Of a DNA stretch of 64,000 nucleotides, positions 24,413 to 33,544 are shown piece after piece. The DNA lies in the NCBI RefSeq assembly GCF_002994635.1, contig NZ_PVNL01000106.1, forward strand, positions 1 to 64,000. Reading direction: 5' to 3'. The stretch's first letter is position 1. Every line of letters begins with the position of its first letter. The stretch comes from Enhygromyxa salina (lineage in GTDB: Bacteria > Myxococcota_A > Polyangia > Nannocystales > Nannocystaceae). The notes under the pieces are model-generated. The model saw only the letters and a program-made list of their open reading frames with translations. It did no database searches and had not been told where the DNA came from. Made by a program: the position numbers and the translations under genes.

Positions 24413-26068
24413 ATGCCTCGCCCCCACGCCGCAGTGTTGCTCGCTGTCTCGACCCTGCTCGCCTGCGACACGCCACCCACGACCAACCCCGGGTCCGACG
24501 TCGCGGCGCCCACGGGTGGGCCGGAGCTCAGCGCCGAGTGGCTGCGCGAGTTCACCCGCGAGTTCTCGGCGGATGCGCTCGGCGGTCGGCTCCCGGGTAG
24601 TGAAGGGGCGGCCGTCGCCGTCGCGCAGATCATCGAGACGATGGAGGCGATCGGCCTCGAGCCGGCGGGCGAGGACGCGGGCTGGACCCAGCGGGTGGTC
24701 ATGCGCGGGGTGACCCTCGATCGCGAGGCCAGCCAGCTCGAGCTCGGCAGCGGCGCCGGTCAGGCGGCGCCCTTCGTGTTTGGCGAGCACTGGGTCGGGA
24801 CCAGCTTCGCGGCTGGCAGCGAGCACCCGCTCGACGCGGAGCTGGTCTTCGTTGGCTACGGCGTGACGGCGCCCGAGTATCAGTGGGACGACTACGCGGG
24901 CGTCGACGTGAAGGGCAAGATCGTGCTCGCGTTCGTCGGCGATCCGCCAACCGAAGACGGCAGCTTTGGCGGGCCAGCGATGACCTACTACGGTCGCTGG
25001 AGCTACAAGTACGAGCGCGCGCTCGCGGCTGGGGCGGCCGGGTGCCTGGTGATCCACGAGGACGCGCCGGCTTCGTATGGGTGGAACGTGCCAACCACCA
25101 GCTACTCGAGCGAGCGCTTTCACATTCTGGGCGCGGACGGTCAGCCGCCGCCCGCGATGGCCCTGCGCGGGTGGATCTCGAGCACCGCGGCCGACGATCT
25201 AGCCAAGCGCGGCGGCCAGAGCCTCGCCGCCTGGCACACGCAGGCGCTGCGCAATGACTTCGTGGCCGCCGGTACGCGGCTGCGGCTGAGCGGCAAGCTC
25301 GTCACCAGCGAGCGCCAGGTCGAAGACGTCAACGTGCTCGGTCGCCTGCCGGGCGCGGCGCAAGCCGACGAGGCGGTGTTCCTGACGGCGCACTGGGATC
25401 ACCTTGGCACCGATCCCGACAAGGTCGCCGCGGGTGAGGACGGCATCTACAACGGCGCGATCGACAACGCCAGCGGCATCGCCAGCATGCTGGGCGTCGC
25501 GGCCGAGCTCGCCAGCGGGCCAGCGCTGGATCGCTCGGTCGTGTTTCTCGCGACCACGGCGGAGGAGCAGGGGCTGCTGGGGTCGCAGGCGTGGGTCGCG
25601 AATCCCACCATGCCACTCGACAATGTGCTGGCGCTCGTCAACCTCGATAGCATGAATGTCCATGGTGAGACCCGGGCCGTCGAGGTCGTCGGTTGGGGCC
25701 AGACCACGCTGGAAGATCGGCTCGTCGAGCTCGCGCGGGCCCAGGGCCGCACCGTCGTCCCCGACACTCACCCGGAGGCCGGCAGCTTCTACCGATCCGA
25801 CCACTTTCCGTTCGCCCAGGTCGGGATCCCGGCCATGTACTTTCACAGCAGCCTCGACATGGTCGACGGCGGGACCGCGGCGGGCGACGAGATCCGGGCG
25901 GGCGTGAAGCAGCGCTACCATACGCCAGCGGACGAGTTCGACGCGGCCTGGACCTTCGCGGGCGCGGCTCGCGACGCGGCGCTGGTCGTCGACCTGGTCC
26001 GTGACGTGGCCGCGAGTGACGCTCGGCCAACGTACAAGCCGAGCAGCGAATTCGCCGGGTTGCGCTGA
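24413..26068 (+). CDS. M28-family zinc metallopeptidase lipoprotein
   Basis: Exported aminopeptidase or peptidase of 551 residues. ATG 24413 gives a lipoprotein signal (STLLAC). Domain order: a PA-like insert (residues ~150-240, VKGKIVLAFVGDPP, GAAGCLVIHE), then the M28 catalytic domain. The zinc ligands and catalytic residues are visible as TAHWDHLG (His), DNASG (bridging Asp), TTAEEQGLLGS (catalytic Glu and ligand Glu), NLDSM (Asp) and RYHTPADEF (His). Close relatives release N-terminal residues from peptides. Predation-linked protein digestion would suit a myxobacterium. Confidence 0.93.
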   Translation: MPRPHAAVLLAVSTLLACDTPPTTNPGSDVAAPTGGPELSAEWLREFTREFSADALGGRLPGSEGAAVAVAQIIETMEAIGLEPAGEDAGWTQRVVMRGVTLDREASQLELGSGAGQAAPFVFGEHWVGTSFAAGSEHPLDAELVFVGYGVTAPEYQWDDYAGVDVKGKIVLAFVGDPPTEDGSFGGPAMTYYGRWSYKYERALAAGAAGCLVIHEDAPASYGWNVPTTSYSSERFHILGADGQPPPAMALRGWISSTAADDLAKRGGQSLAAWHTQALRNDFVAAGTRLRLSGKLVTSERQVEDVNVLGRLPGAAQADEAVFLTAHWDHLGTDPDKVAAGEDGIYNGAIDNASGIASMLGVAAELASGPALDRSVVFLATTAEEQGLLGSQAWVANPTMPLDNVLALVNLDSMNVHGETRAVEVVGWGQTTLEDRLVELARAQGRTVVPDTHPEAGSFYRSDHFPFAQVGIPAMYFHSSLDMVDGGTAAGDEIRAGVKQRYHTPADEFDAAWTFAGAARDAALVVDLVRDVAASDARPTYKPSSEFAGLR

Positions 26069-26119
26069 CGACAGGGCCGATGTTCGGGCGTGCGCTGGCA
26101 TCGGGGCTAGCCTGGGCCC

Positions 26120-27580
26120 GTGCAACCCAGCGCTCGCGTCCGCACGCTCCGCGAGGCCCCGGTCGACCCCGGTGGCACGCACGTGCTGTACTGGATGACC
26201 GCCGCTCGGCGCACGCGGTCCAGCTACGCGTTGGATCGCGCGATCGACTGGGCCCGCGAGCTCGACAAGCCGCTGTGGGTGCTCGAGGCCCTGCGACTCG
26301 GCCACACCCACGCCAGCGCGCGGCTGCACGCGTTCGTCGTGCGTGGCATGTGTGACAACGCCGCGCGGTTCGAGGCCAGCCCGATCGGGTATTACCCCTA
26401 CGTCGAGCCCAAGCTGAACGCCGGTAAGGGGTTGTTGCAGGCGTTCGCCCGCCGCGCCTGCGTCGTCGTCACCGACGACTGGCCGGTCTATTTCGTCAAG
26501 AACATGACGCGCGCGGCGGCGGCCAAGATTGGCGTGCGCATGGAATTGGTCGACGGTGTCGGCTTGGTGCCAATGTCGGCCCCTGATCGCTGCTTTACCC
26601 GCGCTCACGATTTTCGTCGTTGGTGTCAAAAACACGCGGATCTGTGGCTGGGCCCGCAGCCGCGGGTCAACCCACTCGCGCGGCTGCAGCTGCCGGTTGC
26701 CGGCAAGCCGCCGGTCTCGCGCAGCAAGTGGCCGGCCGCACCGGTCGAACCCGATGCCGCGCTCGACCATGTCGCACGACTGCCGTTCGCCCGCGACATC
26801 CCGGCGATCCCGGGCGAGGGCGGCAGCAAGGCCGGACGCGCCCGACTCCGGGCGTTCGTGGCGACCAAGCTCGAGCGCTACACCGAGCGAAACCAGCCCG
26901 AGGCGGAGGTCACCAGCGATCTGTCGGCGTACCTCCACTGGGGCCACATCGGCGCGCACCAGGTGCTGCGAGCCGTGCTCGCGTCCGAGCCCGAGTGGAG
27001 TCCCGCGTCGATCTCGGATCTATCTCGCGGCCAGCGCGAGGGGTGGTGGGGGATGTCGCCCGCGCGCGAGGGCTTCTTGGATCAACTGCTGACCTGGCGC
27101 GAGGTCGGCCACAACTTCGTGTGGCACCGCCCGGAAGACTACGCGAGCTACGAGTCGCTGCCCGGGTGGGCCCGCACGACCCTGCGCGCCCACGCCAGCG
27201 ACGAGCGACCGCAGCTGTACTCGCTCGCGCAGTTCGAAGCGGCGGCGACCCACGATCCGATCTGGAACGCGGCCCAGCGCGAGCTCGTGCAGACCGGGCG
27301 CATCCACAATTACCTGCGGATGCTGTGGGGCAAGAAGATCCTGCACTGGTCGGCGAGCCCGCCCGAGGCGCTCGAGATCATGATCACGCTCAACGATCGC
27401 TACGCGCTCGATGGCCGCGATCCAAATTCCTACAGCGGGATCTGCTGGGTGATGGGCCGCTACGATCGCGCCTGGGGCCCCGAGCGGGCGGTGTTTGGCA
27501 AGATCCGCTACATGAGCTCGGACTCGACCCGCCGCAAGCTGCGTCTGCGCGCGTACTTGCAGCGCTTCGGGCCCGAGTGA
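26120..27580 (+). CDS. phr: Class II CPD photolyase
   Basis: Light-driven repair of cyclobutane pyrimidine dimers; flavoprotein of 486 residues, GTG start at 26120. The C-terminal catalytic region is diagnostic of class II enzymes: WGKKILHWSASPPEALEIM, then LNDRYALDGRDPNSYSGI and the ending VFGKIRYMS. The N-terminal Rossmann-like antenna domain (LYWMTAARRTRSSYALDRAI) is complete. A single gene with its own region; the next gene on the strand starts 59 bp downstream. Confidence 0.95.
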   Translation: MQPSARVRTLREAPVDPGGTHVLYWMTAARRTRSSYALDRAIDWARELDKPLWVLEALRLGHTHASARLHAFVVRGMCDNAARFEASPIGYYPYVEPKLNAGKGLLQAFARRACVVVTDDWPVYFVKNMTRAAAAKIGVRMELVDGVGLVPMSAPDRCFTRAHDFRRWCQKHADLWLGPQPRVNPLARLQLPVAGKPPVSRSKWPAAPVEPDAALDHVARLPFARDIPAIPGEGGSKAGRARLRAFVATKLERYTERNQPEAEVTSDLSAYLHWGHIGAHQVLRAVLASEPEWSPASISDLSRGQREGWWGMSPAREGFLDQLLTWREVGHNFVWHRPEDYASYESLPGWARTTLRAHASDERPQLYSLAQFEAAATHDPIWNAAQRELVQTGRIHNYLRMLWGKKILHWSASPPEALEIMITLNDRYALDGRDPNSYSGICWVMGRYDRAWGPERAVFGKIRYMSSDSTRRKLRLRAYLQRFGPE

Positions 27581-27639
27581 GTCGCGGTCGCCGCGGGGTG
27601 CCAGTTTGCCGATCTCGCGGCGTGCTATGTTCTGCGCTC

Positions 27640-28881
27640 GTGGAACACGTCCTCTCTGCCCGCGGCCAGCAGCTCGTCGCCAGCCCTCCACTGGCACCCT
27701 ACATCCTCGAGCACTTCGCGCGAGTCGAGGACGCCTGGGATCCGAGCACCAACCCCAATGGTTATATCGCGCTGTGCATCGCCGAGAATCGCATGATGTG
27801 GGACACGCTGGTCCCGCAGCTTCGCAACTATCGAGACATCCCGCCGCGGGTGCTTGGCTATGACGCGATGATCGGCAACCTCGAGTTTCGTCAGAAGCTC
27901 GCGGCGTTCATGAGCCGGGCGTTTCTCGGTCGCGCGGTTCAGGCCGAGCAGCTCGCGGCCGTCGCCGGGGCCGGGACCGTGCTCGAGCTGTTGTTTCATG
28001 TGATCGCCGATCCCGGCGACGCGGTGCTGGTGCCGACGCCCAGCTACGCCGGGTTCTGGGCGGATCTCGAGACCCGCGATCAGCTCTACATCATCCCGGT
28101 TCACTGTCGCAGCGCCGACGGGTTTCGACTCCGCACCGACGCCCTCGATCGCGCGATCGCGCAGGCGGAGCGGCCGGTCAAGGCGCTGCTGTTCACGACG
28201 CCCAACAACCCGTTGGGAACGGTCTACACCCGCGAGGACCTGCTCGAGATCCTCGAGTGGTCGGATCGGGTCGGCGTCCACGTGGTATTTGACGAGATCT
28301 ACGCGCTGTCGGTGTTCGGCGAGCGCCCGTTCGTGAGCGTCGCGTCGCTGCGAGCCTCGCTGGGCCCGCGCGCGCACGTGGTCTGGGCGTTCTCGAAGGA
28401 CTTCGGCGCGAGCGGGCTGCGCTGCGGCGTACTGATGAGCGAGAACCCGGCCGTGATCGCGGCCGTCGACGCGCTCGCGTACTGGGCCGCGTGCTCCGGT
28501 GACACGCAATGGTTGCTGGGGGAGTTGGTCGCCGATCGGGACTTCGTCGACCCGTTCATTGATCGGATGCAGGCGGGTCTCGGCCAGGCCCATGCCCAGC
28601 TGTGCGCGGCCCTCGACGCTCATGGCATCGCGCACCTCCCGGCCGAGGCCGGCTTCTTCGTGATATGCGACCTGCGCCGGCACCTCGACGAGCCCAGCTG
28701 GGCCGCCGAGGATCGGCTGTGGCGGCGGATCGTCGACGAGGCCAACGTCAACCTCACGCCGGGCTCGGCGTGCAGGATCGTCGAGCCCGGCTTCTTTCGG
28801 CTGTGCTACGCGAGCGAGCCCACGCAGGCCGTCATCGAGGGCGTCGCGCGGCTGGCCCGGGTCCTGGCGCCCCGGGCCTGA
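27640..28881 (+). CDS. PLP-dependent aminotransferase, ACC-synthase-like (fold type I)
   Basis: Class I/II aminotransferase of 413 residues, GTG start at 27640. The sequence is closest in style to plant and bacterial 1-aminocyclopropane-1-carboxylate synthase-like enzymes: LCIAENRM near the N-terminus, the YDAMIGNLEFRQKLAAFM segment, PTPSYAGF, NNPLGTVY, and the PLP lysine in AFSKDFGASGLRCG (compare SLSKDMGFPGFRVG). The C-terminus ends with an Arg-containing FFRLCYA segment that binds the substrate carboxylate. It may transaminate rather than make ACC; sequence alone does not decide. No linked pathway genes are seen. Confidence 0.85.
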   Translation: MEHVLSARGQQLVASPPLAPYILEHFARVEDAWDPSTNPNGYIALCIAENRMMWDTLVPQLRNYRDIPPRVLGYDAMIGNLEFRQKLAAFMSRAFLGRAVQAEQLAAVAGAGTVLELLFHVIADPGDAVLVPTPSYAGFWADLETRDQLYIIPVHCRSADGFRLRTDALDRAIAQAERPVKALLFTTPNNPLGTVYTREDLLEILEWSDRVGVHVVFDEIYALSVFGERPFVSVASLRASLGPRAHVVWAFSKDFGASGLRCGVLMSENPAVIAAVDALAYWAACSGDTQWLLGELVADRDFVDPFIDRMQAGLGQAHAQLCAALDAHGIAHLPAEAGFFVICDLRRHLDEPSWAAEDRLWRRIVDEANVNLTPGSACRIVEPGFFRLCYASEPTQAVIEGVARLARVLAPRA

Positions 28882-28904
28882 CCACACGTCGAGCTGCGAG
28901 CGCG

Positions 28905-30212
28905 TCAGGGCGCGACGATCCCGTCGACGGCCATTTGATCGGGGTCGACCAGTGACGCGACCGTCCCCGGCGGGTGAGTGTACCAGCCGTCGACATCGCT
29001 GGCCTGTGGCTGATCGCGGACCTTGAGGATCGTGAACATGCCGCCCATGTCGACGGTTGCGAACGGGCCCGGTCCGCCGCGCATCGGCAGGCTGTTGGGT
29101 GGGATCGGCATGTCCATGTCACCCATGCCGCCCATGCCCGTGGTGCCCATGCTCATGTAGCGCGGGTCGACCCGGGCCATTCGGCGATCGAGCTTGTGGG
29201 TGTCGACGCCGACCATCGGCGGCAGGCCGTGGCCCATCTGGGTCATCACGTGGTGGGTCATGTGGCAGTGCATGGCCCAGTCGCCGGACTGCTCGTACGC
29301 AAACTCGATCACGCGCACGCTGCCGACCGGCAGCAACACCGTGGTCTCGGGCCGCCGCGCCGACGGCTGCACGTACCCGCCGTCGGTCTCGGTGACCTCG
29401 AATGAGACGCCGTGCAGGTGCACGGGGTGGTGGTCCATCGGGTTGAGGTTGCCGAGCCGGATCCGGACCCGCTCGCCGCGTCCGATCAACAGCGGCTGGG
29501 TGCCCGGGAACGCCTTGCTGTTGAAGGTCAGCAGGTTGAAGTCGTTCATCTCGTTGGGATCGACCCGCCGCGCGCCGACGTCGAGGCGCCACTCGTGGGT
29601 CATCAGCGCGAAGTCACGATCGACCCGAGGCCCGCGAGGGCGGCGCGGATGGACGATGAACATCCCGGCCATGCCCAGGGCGATCTGCGTCATCTCGTCG
29701 TAGTGCGGGTGGTACATGAACGTGCCCGGACGATCGACGGTGAACTCGTACATGAAGGTCTGGCCCGGGGCGATCGGGGCCTGGTTGAGGCCGGAGACGC
29801 CGTCCATGCCGTTGGGCAAGATCAGCCCGTGCCAGTGCACGGTCGTCGGCTCGGGCAGGCGGTTGCTGACGTAGATCCGCAGGCGGTCGCCCTCGACCGC
29901 CTCGATCGTCGGGCCCGGGGTCGAGCCGTTGTAGCCCCAGCAGGTCGCGCGCAGACCGGGCGCGAACTCGTGATCGATCGGCTCGGCGATCAGGTGACCG
30001 ACCTTCACGCCGTCGACGAGCTTCCACGCCAGCGTCGAGCCGTTGGGGGTCACGACCGCGAGCTCGCGGGTGGGCGCGACCGTGCGCGAGCGGGTCGGGG
30101 AGGTGGCGAGGGTGGAGGTCTGCGGCTCGGTGGCGCGGGCCGTGCCCGCGTGGGCGAGGACCGAGCCGGCCGCGGCCAAACTGCTCAGCTGCAAAAATGA
30201 TCGGCGATCCAT
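28905..30212 (-). CDS. Multicopper oxidase (periplasmic, Tat-exported)
   Basis: Cupredoxin-fold oxidase of 435 residues that likely oxidises Cu+ to Cu2+ or otherwise detoxifies copper. ATG 30212 begins a twin-arginine signal (MDRRSFLQLSSLAAAGS). All four copper-ligand motifs are present: HWHG, HPHYDE, HPVHLHG and HCHMTHHVMTQM (type 1 Cys and axial Met). A Met/Gly-rich stretch near the C-terminus (MGTTGMGGMGDMDM) is typical of copper-binding oxidases. It starts one base after the stop of the TolC-like gene, so it is the third gene of a copper operon. Confidence 0.93.
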   Translation of the reverse strand: MDRRSFLQLSSLAAAGSVLAHAGTARATEPQTSTLATSPTRSRTVAPTRELAVVTPNGSTLAWKLVDGVKVGHLIAEPIDHEFAPGLRATCWGYNGSTPGPTIEAVEGDRLRIYVSNRLPEPTTVHWHGLILPNGMDGVSGLNQAPIAPGQTFMYEFTVDRPGTFMYHPHYDEMTQIALGMAGMFIVHPRRPRGPRVDRDFALMTHEWRLDVGARRVDPNEMNDFNLLTFNSKAFPGTQPLLIGRGERVRIRLGNLNPMDHHPVHLHGVSFEVTETDGGYVQPSARRPETTVLLPVGSVRVIEFAYEQSGDWAMHCHMTHHVMTQMGHGLPPMVGVDTHKLDRRMARVDPRYMSMGTTGMGGMGDMDMPIPPNSLPMRGGPGPFATVDMGGMFTILKVRDQPQASDVDGWYTHPPGTVASLVDPDQMAVDGIVAP

Positions 30213-30213
30213 G

Positions 30214-31629
30214 TCAGTGTCCTTTCGAGTTGGTGTCGACGTCGAGGGAAGCGGATCCGCGGATGCCGTCGAGCTCCGGGGGCGCACCAGCGAGCAGCGC
30301 CTGCCAGCCGGCGTGGGTGGTCCAGTACTCGGCCCGCGCGTCGAGCTCGGCGAGCTCGACGTCGAGCAGCGCCTGCTCGGCCGCCAGCAGATCGAACACG
30401 CCGACCTGCATGGCGTTGTACTGCAGCAGCGTCTCGTCGAGCACGCGGCGCTGGGCCGGGACCACGACGGTGGCGATGTGTCGGGCGCTCGCGTGGGCCG
30501 AGCGGAGCCGATTGCCGAGCTCGCGCGCGCTCGATCGCAGATCGATGCTCGCCCCGATGTAGCGCTCGAGCGCGCCGTCGAACGCGGCCTCGGCCGCCCG
30601 CGTGGCCCCCCGGTTCTGGTTGAACAGCGGGACCGAGAGGCTGAGGCCGGCGCCAGTGCGCAGGCGGACGTCGGGATCGTTGGGCGCGGCCTCGGGGTTG
30701 CCGACCAGCGCGTGGACGTCGACGGCGATGCTCGGCAGCCAACCTTCCGTGCGCTCGAGCCCGGTCTTGTGGGCCAGCGACTCGAGCTCGCTGCGCGAGG
30801 CGGCGAGCTCGAGGCTGACGTCGATCGCGTTCGACTCGATGCCCGCGTGCTCGGGTGCTTGCTCGGGCAGCGCCGGCAGCTCGGTCGCCAGTTGCCAGCC
30901 GGCGTGCTCACCGTGCAGACCGAGCAGCCGCTGCAGCTGCTCGCGCCGCGAGGCGAGCTCGAGCTCGAGCGCCGCGACACCGACTCGCGCCCGCTCGTAG
31001 CTGACGATCTGCGTGGCCGCGTCGAGCTCGTTGATGCTGCCAGCTTGCTCGAGCGCCAGCGCGGCGTCGCGGGCGGCCGCGAGCGCGTCGAGGCGCCGCT
31101 GGGCCTGCATCAGCCGCTGGTGGGCCGACTGCATGCGCACGAACGCCGCGCGGACCTGGTAGCCCAGGCGCACGACGTCGGCCGCGGCCCGATAGCGAGC
31201 CGCGTCGAGCTGGTAGCGCGCGACCTTGGCCCGCAGCGGCGCGAGGATCAGCTCGCTGATCGCATACTCGACGCGCAGCTCGAGCGAGCTGTCGCGCTCG
31301 GGCAGCAGCTCGACCTCGAAGTCGGGGTTGGGGATCGAGCGGGCGTCGATCAGCATCCCGCGCTCGATGCCGAGCTCGCGCAGGCTGGCTCGCAGCGCGC
31401 GGTTGTTGAGCACCGCGATCTGCACGGCCGTCTCGCTGTCGAGCGGAGCGCCGAGCAGCTTGGCGACCTCGGGCTCGAGCTCGGCGTCGACCGGGCCGAG
31501 GGTGATCGGCAGCGGCATCTGTGCCAGGGCCTGCACCCGCGCGAGGTCGGTCGACGCTCCGCTCGCGCAGCCCCCCGTCAGCCCCAGGCCGACGACCAGC
31601 GCGAGCCAGCGGAGTCGCTCAGTGACCAT
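30214..31629 (-). CDS. TolC-like outer-membrane efflux lipoprotein
   Basis: Outer-membrane factor of the TolC/CusC type, 471 residues. The signal ends in LTGGC, a lipobox. The body is two long coiled-coil halves with the repeated pattern of helical hairpins (QSAHQRLMQAQRRLDALAAARD, and RSAHASARHIATVVVPAQRR) and the sequence SVPLFNQNRG seen in OMFs. No inner-membrane RND pump or membrane-fusion protein is encoded next to it, so it may work with components elsewhere. The start overlaps the stop of the upstream His-rich lipoprotein by 11 bp. Confidence 0.85.
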   Translation of the reverse strand: MVTERLRWLALVVGLGLTGGCASGASTDLARVQALAQMPLPITLGPVDAELEPEVAKLLGAPLDSETAVQIAVLNNRALRASLRELGIERGMLIDARSIPNPDFEVELLPERDSSLELRVEYAISELILAPLRAKVARYQLDAARYRAAADVVRLGYQVRAAFVRMQSAHQRLMQAQRRLDALAAARDAALALEQAGSINELDAATQIVSYERARVGVAALELELASRREQLQRLLGLHGEHAGWQLATELPALPEQAPEHAGIESNAIDVSLELAASRSELESLAHKTGLERTEGWLPSIAVDVHALVGNPEAAPNDPDVRLRTGAGLSLSVPLFNQNRGATRAAEAAFDGALERYIGASIDLRSSARELGNRLRSAHASARHIATVVVPAQRRVLDETLLQYNAMQVGVFDLLAAEQALLDVELAELDARAEYWTTHAGWQALLAGAPPELDGIRGSASLDVDTNSKGH

Positions 31630-32113
31630 GGTGATGCCCCTCGTGCTTCGCCGGCTGGTGATGCTGGTGATGCGCGTGGTCGTCGGCTGCGGGCGTGGGC
31701 TCTGGCTTGGGCGCTGGCTTCGGCTTGGGCTTGCTCGCAGACTTGGGCGTAGGCTTGGTGGGCGCGGTCACGCCCTCACTGGGCTCGGGCTCAGCGGCGG
31801 GCGCGGGCTCGGGCTCCGGCTCCGGAGCTGGCTCGCTCGCGGGTTGCTCAGCGTGGCCGTGGCCGTGGTGATACGCGTGCGGATCGGTCTCGACAGCTTG
31901 CTCGAGGCCGATCCAGCCCTCGCTGGCCTCGCCCGGCAGCGGCGGATCACCGTCGAGGGCGTGGGTCACATGCGCGTGCGGCATGGCCGTGGCGTCGCCC
32001 GAGGCCGGCGAGGTGCTGTTCCACTCGGACGGGAAGTCGCGCGAGCACCCGGCGAGAGCCAGCGAGACGGCGACGCTGGCCAATCCGCGAGTCAGCGTCG
32101 TGCGGGCGTTCAT
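31619..32113 (-). CDS. His-rich metal-binding lipoprotein
   Basis: Lipoprotein of 164 residues: ATG 32113, signal ending in LALAGC. After a short folded part (HAHVTHALDGDPPLPGEASEGWIG), the protein is low complexity: Pro-Glu and Pro-Lys repeats separating histidine clusters (HAYHHGHGHAEQP, and a C-terminal HAHHQHHQPAKHEGHHHGH). The histidine clusters would chelate Cu or Zn at the outer or periplasmic face. It is the first gene of the operon with the TolC-like protein and the multicopper oxidase, which supports copper binding. The 32114-32335 gap upstream is its promoter region; I see no clear operator there. Confidence 0.8.
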   Translation of the reverse strand: MNARTTLTRGLASVAVSLALAGCSRDFPSEWNSTSPASGDATAMPHAHVTHALDGDPPLPGEASEGWIGLEQAVETDPHAYHHGHGHAEQPASEPAPEPEPEPAPAAEPEPSEGVTAPTKPTPKSASKPKPKPAPKPEPTPAADDHAHHQHHQPAKHEGHHHGH

Positions 32114-32335
32114 GGTGTCGGGGGTCAGGTTCGTGGAGGTCACCTGCCGCAGATGCCGATCGAGACCCGGTATTACACCCCGTGAGCGGGCGCTGGCGCC
32201 ACCGCATCCATGCAACCGCCCGACCGCGAACCGACCAGCGCCGCAGCCGCAGCCGCAGCCGATCACGGCGACGTCCGACGAGTCGCCGTCACCGTCGCCG
32301 CCCCGGCACCCGCCGGGTCGAGGATCAACCCCCGA

Positions 32336-33451
32336 TCAACCGCTGACGCACAGCGCGAACTTGTTGTTCTGATTGTTGCCTTGCGTGCACCAGCCGTTTT
32401 GCTCCGCGCCGCAACCACCAGACCACGCGTTGCCCATGTACTGGTAGATGCCCCAGATCGCCATGCATTGTGAGGGCGCAGAATTACACAGCAGCTGCGC
32501 CATGTCCTGCATCGGGTTGCCGCAGCTGTCCTCGTTGTTGGTCTGGACGCAGACGTTGTCGTTGTACTGACAGTTGGCTGGCCCCGCGCACGGCACCTGG
32601 AGACCGCAGAGCTGGCAGGCCGCCGCGATGTTGTTGTCGGTCATCTGGCCCATGACGCCGACCTTCCAGTAGGTCCAGCCGTTCCAGTCCTGGATCAGGA
32701 TCGTGCCGTTGTTGCAGTCCGACATGCAGTTGTTGTCGCAGCCGTCGTCGTTGTTGTTATTGCCGTCGTCACACTCTTCCACGCCCTGCAGCACATACCC
32801 GTCGCCACAGACGGCCGGCTCGCAGCTGCCGGGGCACATGTCGGTGTTCGTCAAATTGCCGTCGTCGCAGACCTCCACGCCTTCCCACAGGATCCCGTCG
32901 CCGCAGATCGCGTCTTGACAGGTGTTGGTGCAGGCGTCGGTGTCGACCATGTTGAGGTCTTCGCACTGCTCTTCACCTTCCCAGACGACGCCGTCACCAC
33001 ACACGGCCGGGGTGCAGTCGTTCTTGCACTCGTCGGTGTCAATCATGTTGCCGTCGTCGCATGCCTCCATGCCCTCCCACAGGACATTGTCACCGCATAC
33101 GTTGATCAAGCATGCACCGACGCAGCCGTCGGTGTTGTCGGAATTGCCGTCGTCACACTGCTCGGACAGCATGTTGTGATAGCCGTCGCCGCACACGGCG
33201 TAGGTGCAGTCGGCGTCGCAGAACATGGTCTCGTTGCCGACGTCGCACTCTTCACCCTCGTCGACGACCGCGTTGCCGCACAGCGGGCCGGGATCGCCGT
33301 CGCCGTCGCCGTCGCCATCGCCGTCACCCGACGAGGTCTCGAAGGCGGTCGTGTCGGTGCTGCCCGAGTCGTCCCCGCAGGCGATCGGGGTGACGAACAG
33401 TCCCAGGGCCGCGAGCTTGGTCAGGGGAAAGTCAACGCGCAGTCGAGTCAT
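32336..33451 (-). CDS. DUF4215 Cys-rich repeat lipoprotein
   Basis: Lipoprotein of 371 residues, ATG 33451, signal ending in VTPIAC. A short Asp-Gly linker precedes about five DUF4215 (myxococcus cysteine-rich) repeats, each with the pattern CGDGxxxxxExCDDGNxxxxDxC; good examples are CGDGYHNMLSEQCDDGN, CGDNVLWEGMEACDDGN and CGDGYVLQGVEECDDGN. The C-terminal ~120 residues are a separate Cys- and Asn-rich domain. These repeats are typical of secreted or surface proteins of myxobacteria; function unknown, adhesion or ligand binding is likely. Confidence 0.92.
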   Translation of the reverse strand: MTRLRVDFPLTKLAALGLFVTPIACGDDSGSTDTTAFETSSGDGDGDGDGDGDPGPLCGNAVVDEGEECDVGNETMFCDADCTYAVCGDGYHNMLSEQCDDGNSDNTDGCVGACLINVCGDNVLWEGMEACDDGNMIDTDECKNDCTPAVCGDGVVWEGEEQCEDLNMVDTDACTNTCQDAICGDGILWEGVEVCDDGNLTNTDMCPGSCEPAVCGDGYVLQGVEECDDGNNNNDDGCDNNCMSDCNNGTILIQDWNGWTYWKVGVMGQMTDNNIAAACQLCGLQVPCAGPANCQYNDNVCVQTNNEDSCGNPMQDMAQLLCNSAPSQCMAIWGIYQYMGNAWSGGCGAEQNGWCTQGNNQNNKFALCVSG

Positions 33452-33544
33452 GGCCGGATGTTACTGCGAGAGCACCAGGGCGGATAGGAGTTCAGACTGA
33501 TCGGCGCTCTAGAGCCCGAGCTGCGGTTCCGCTAGAGTGCGCTC

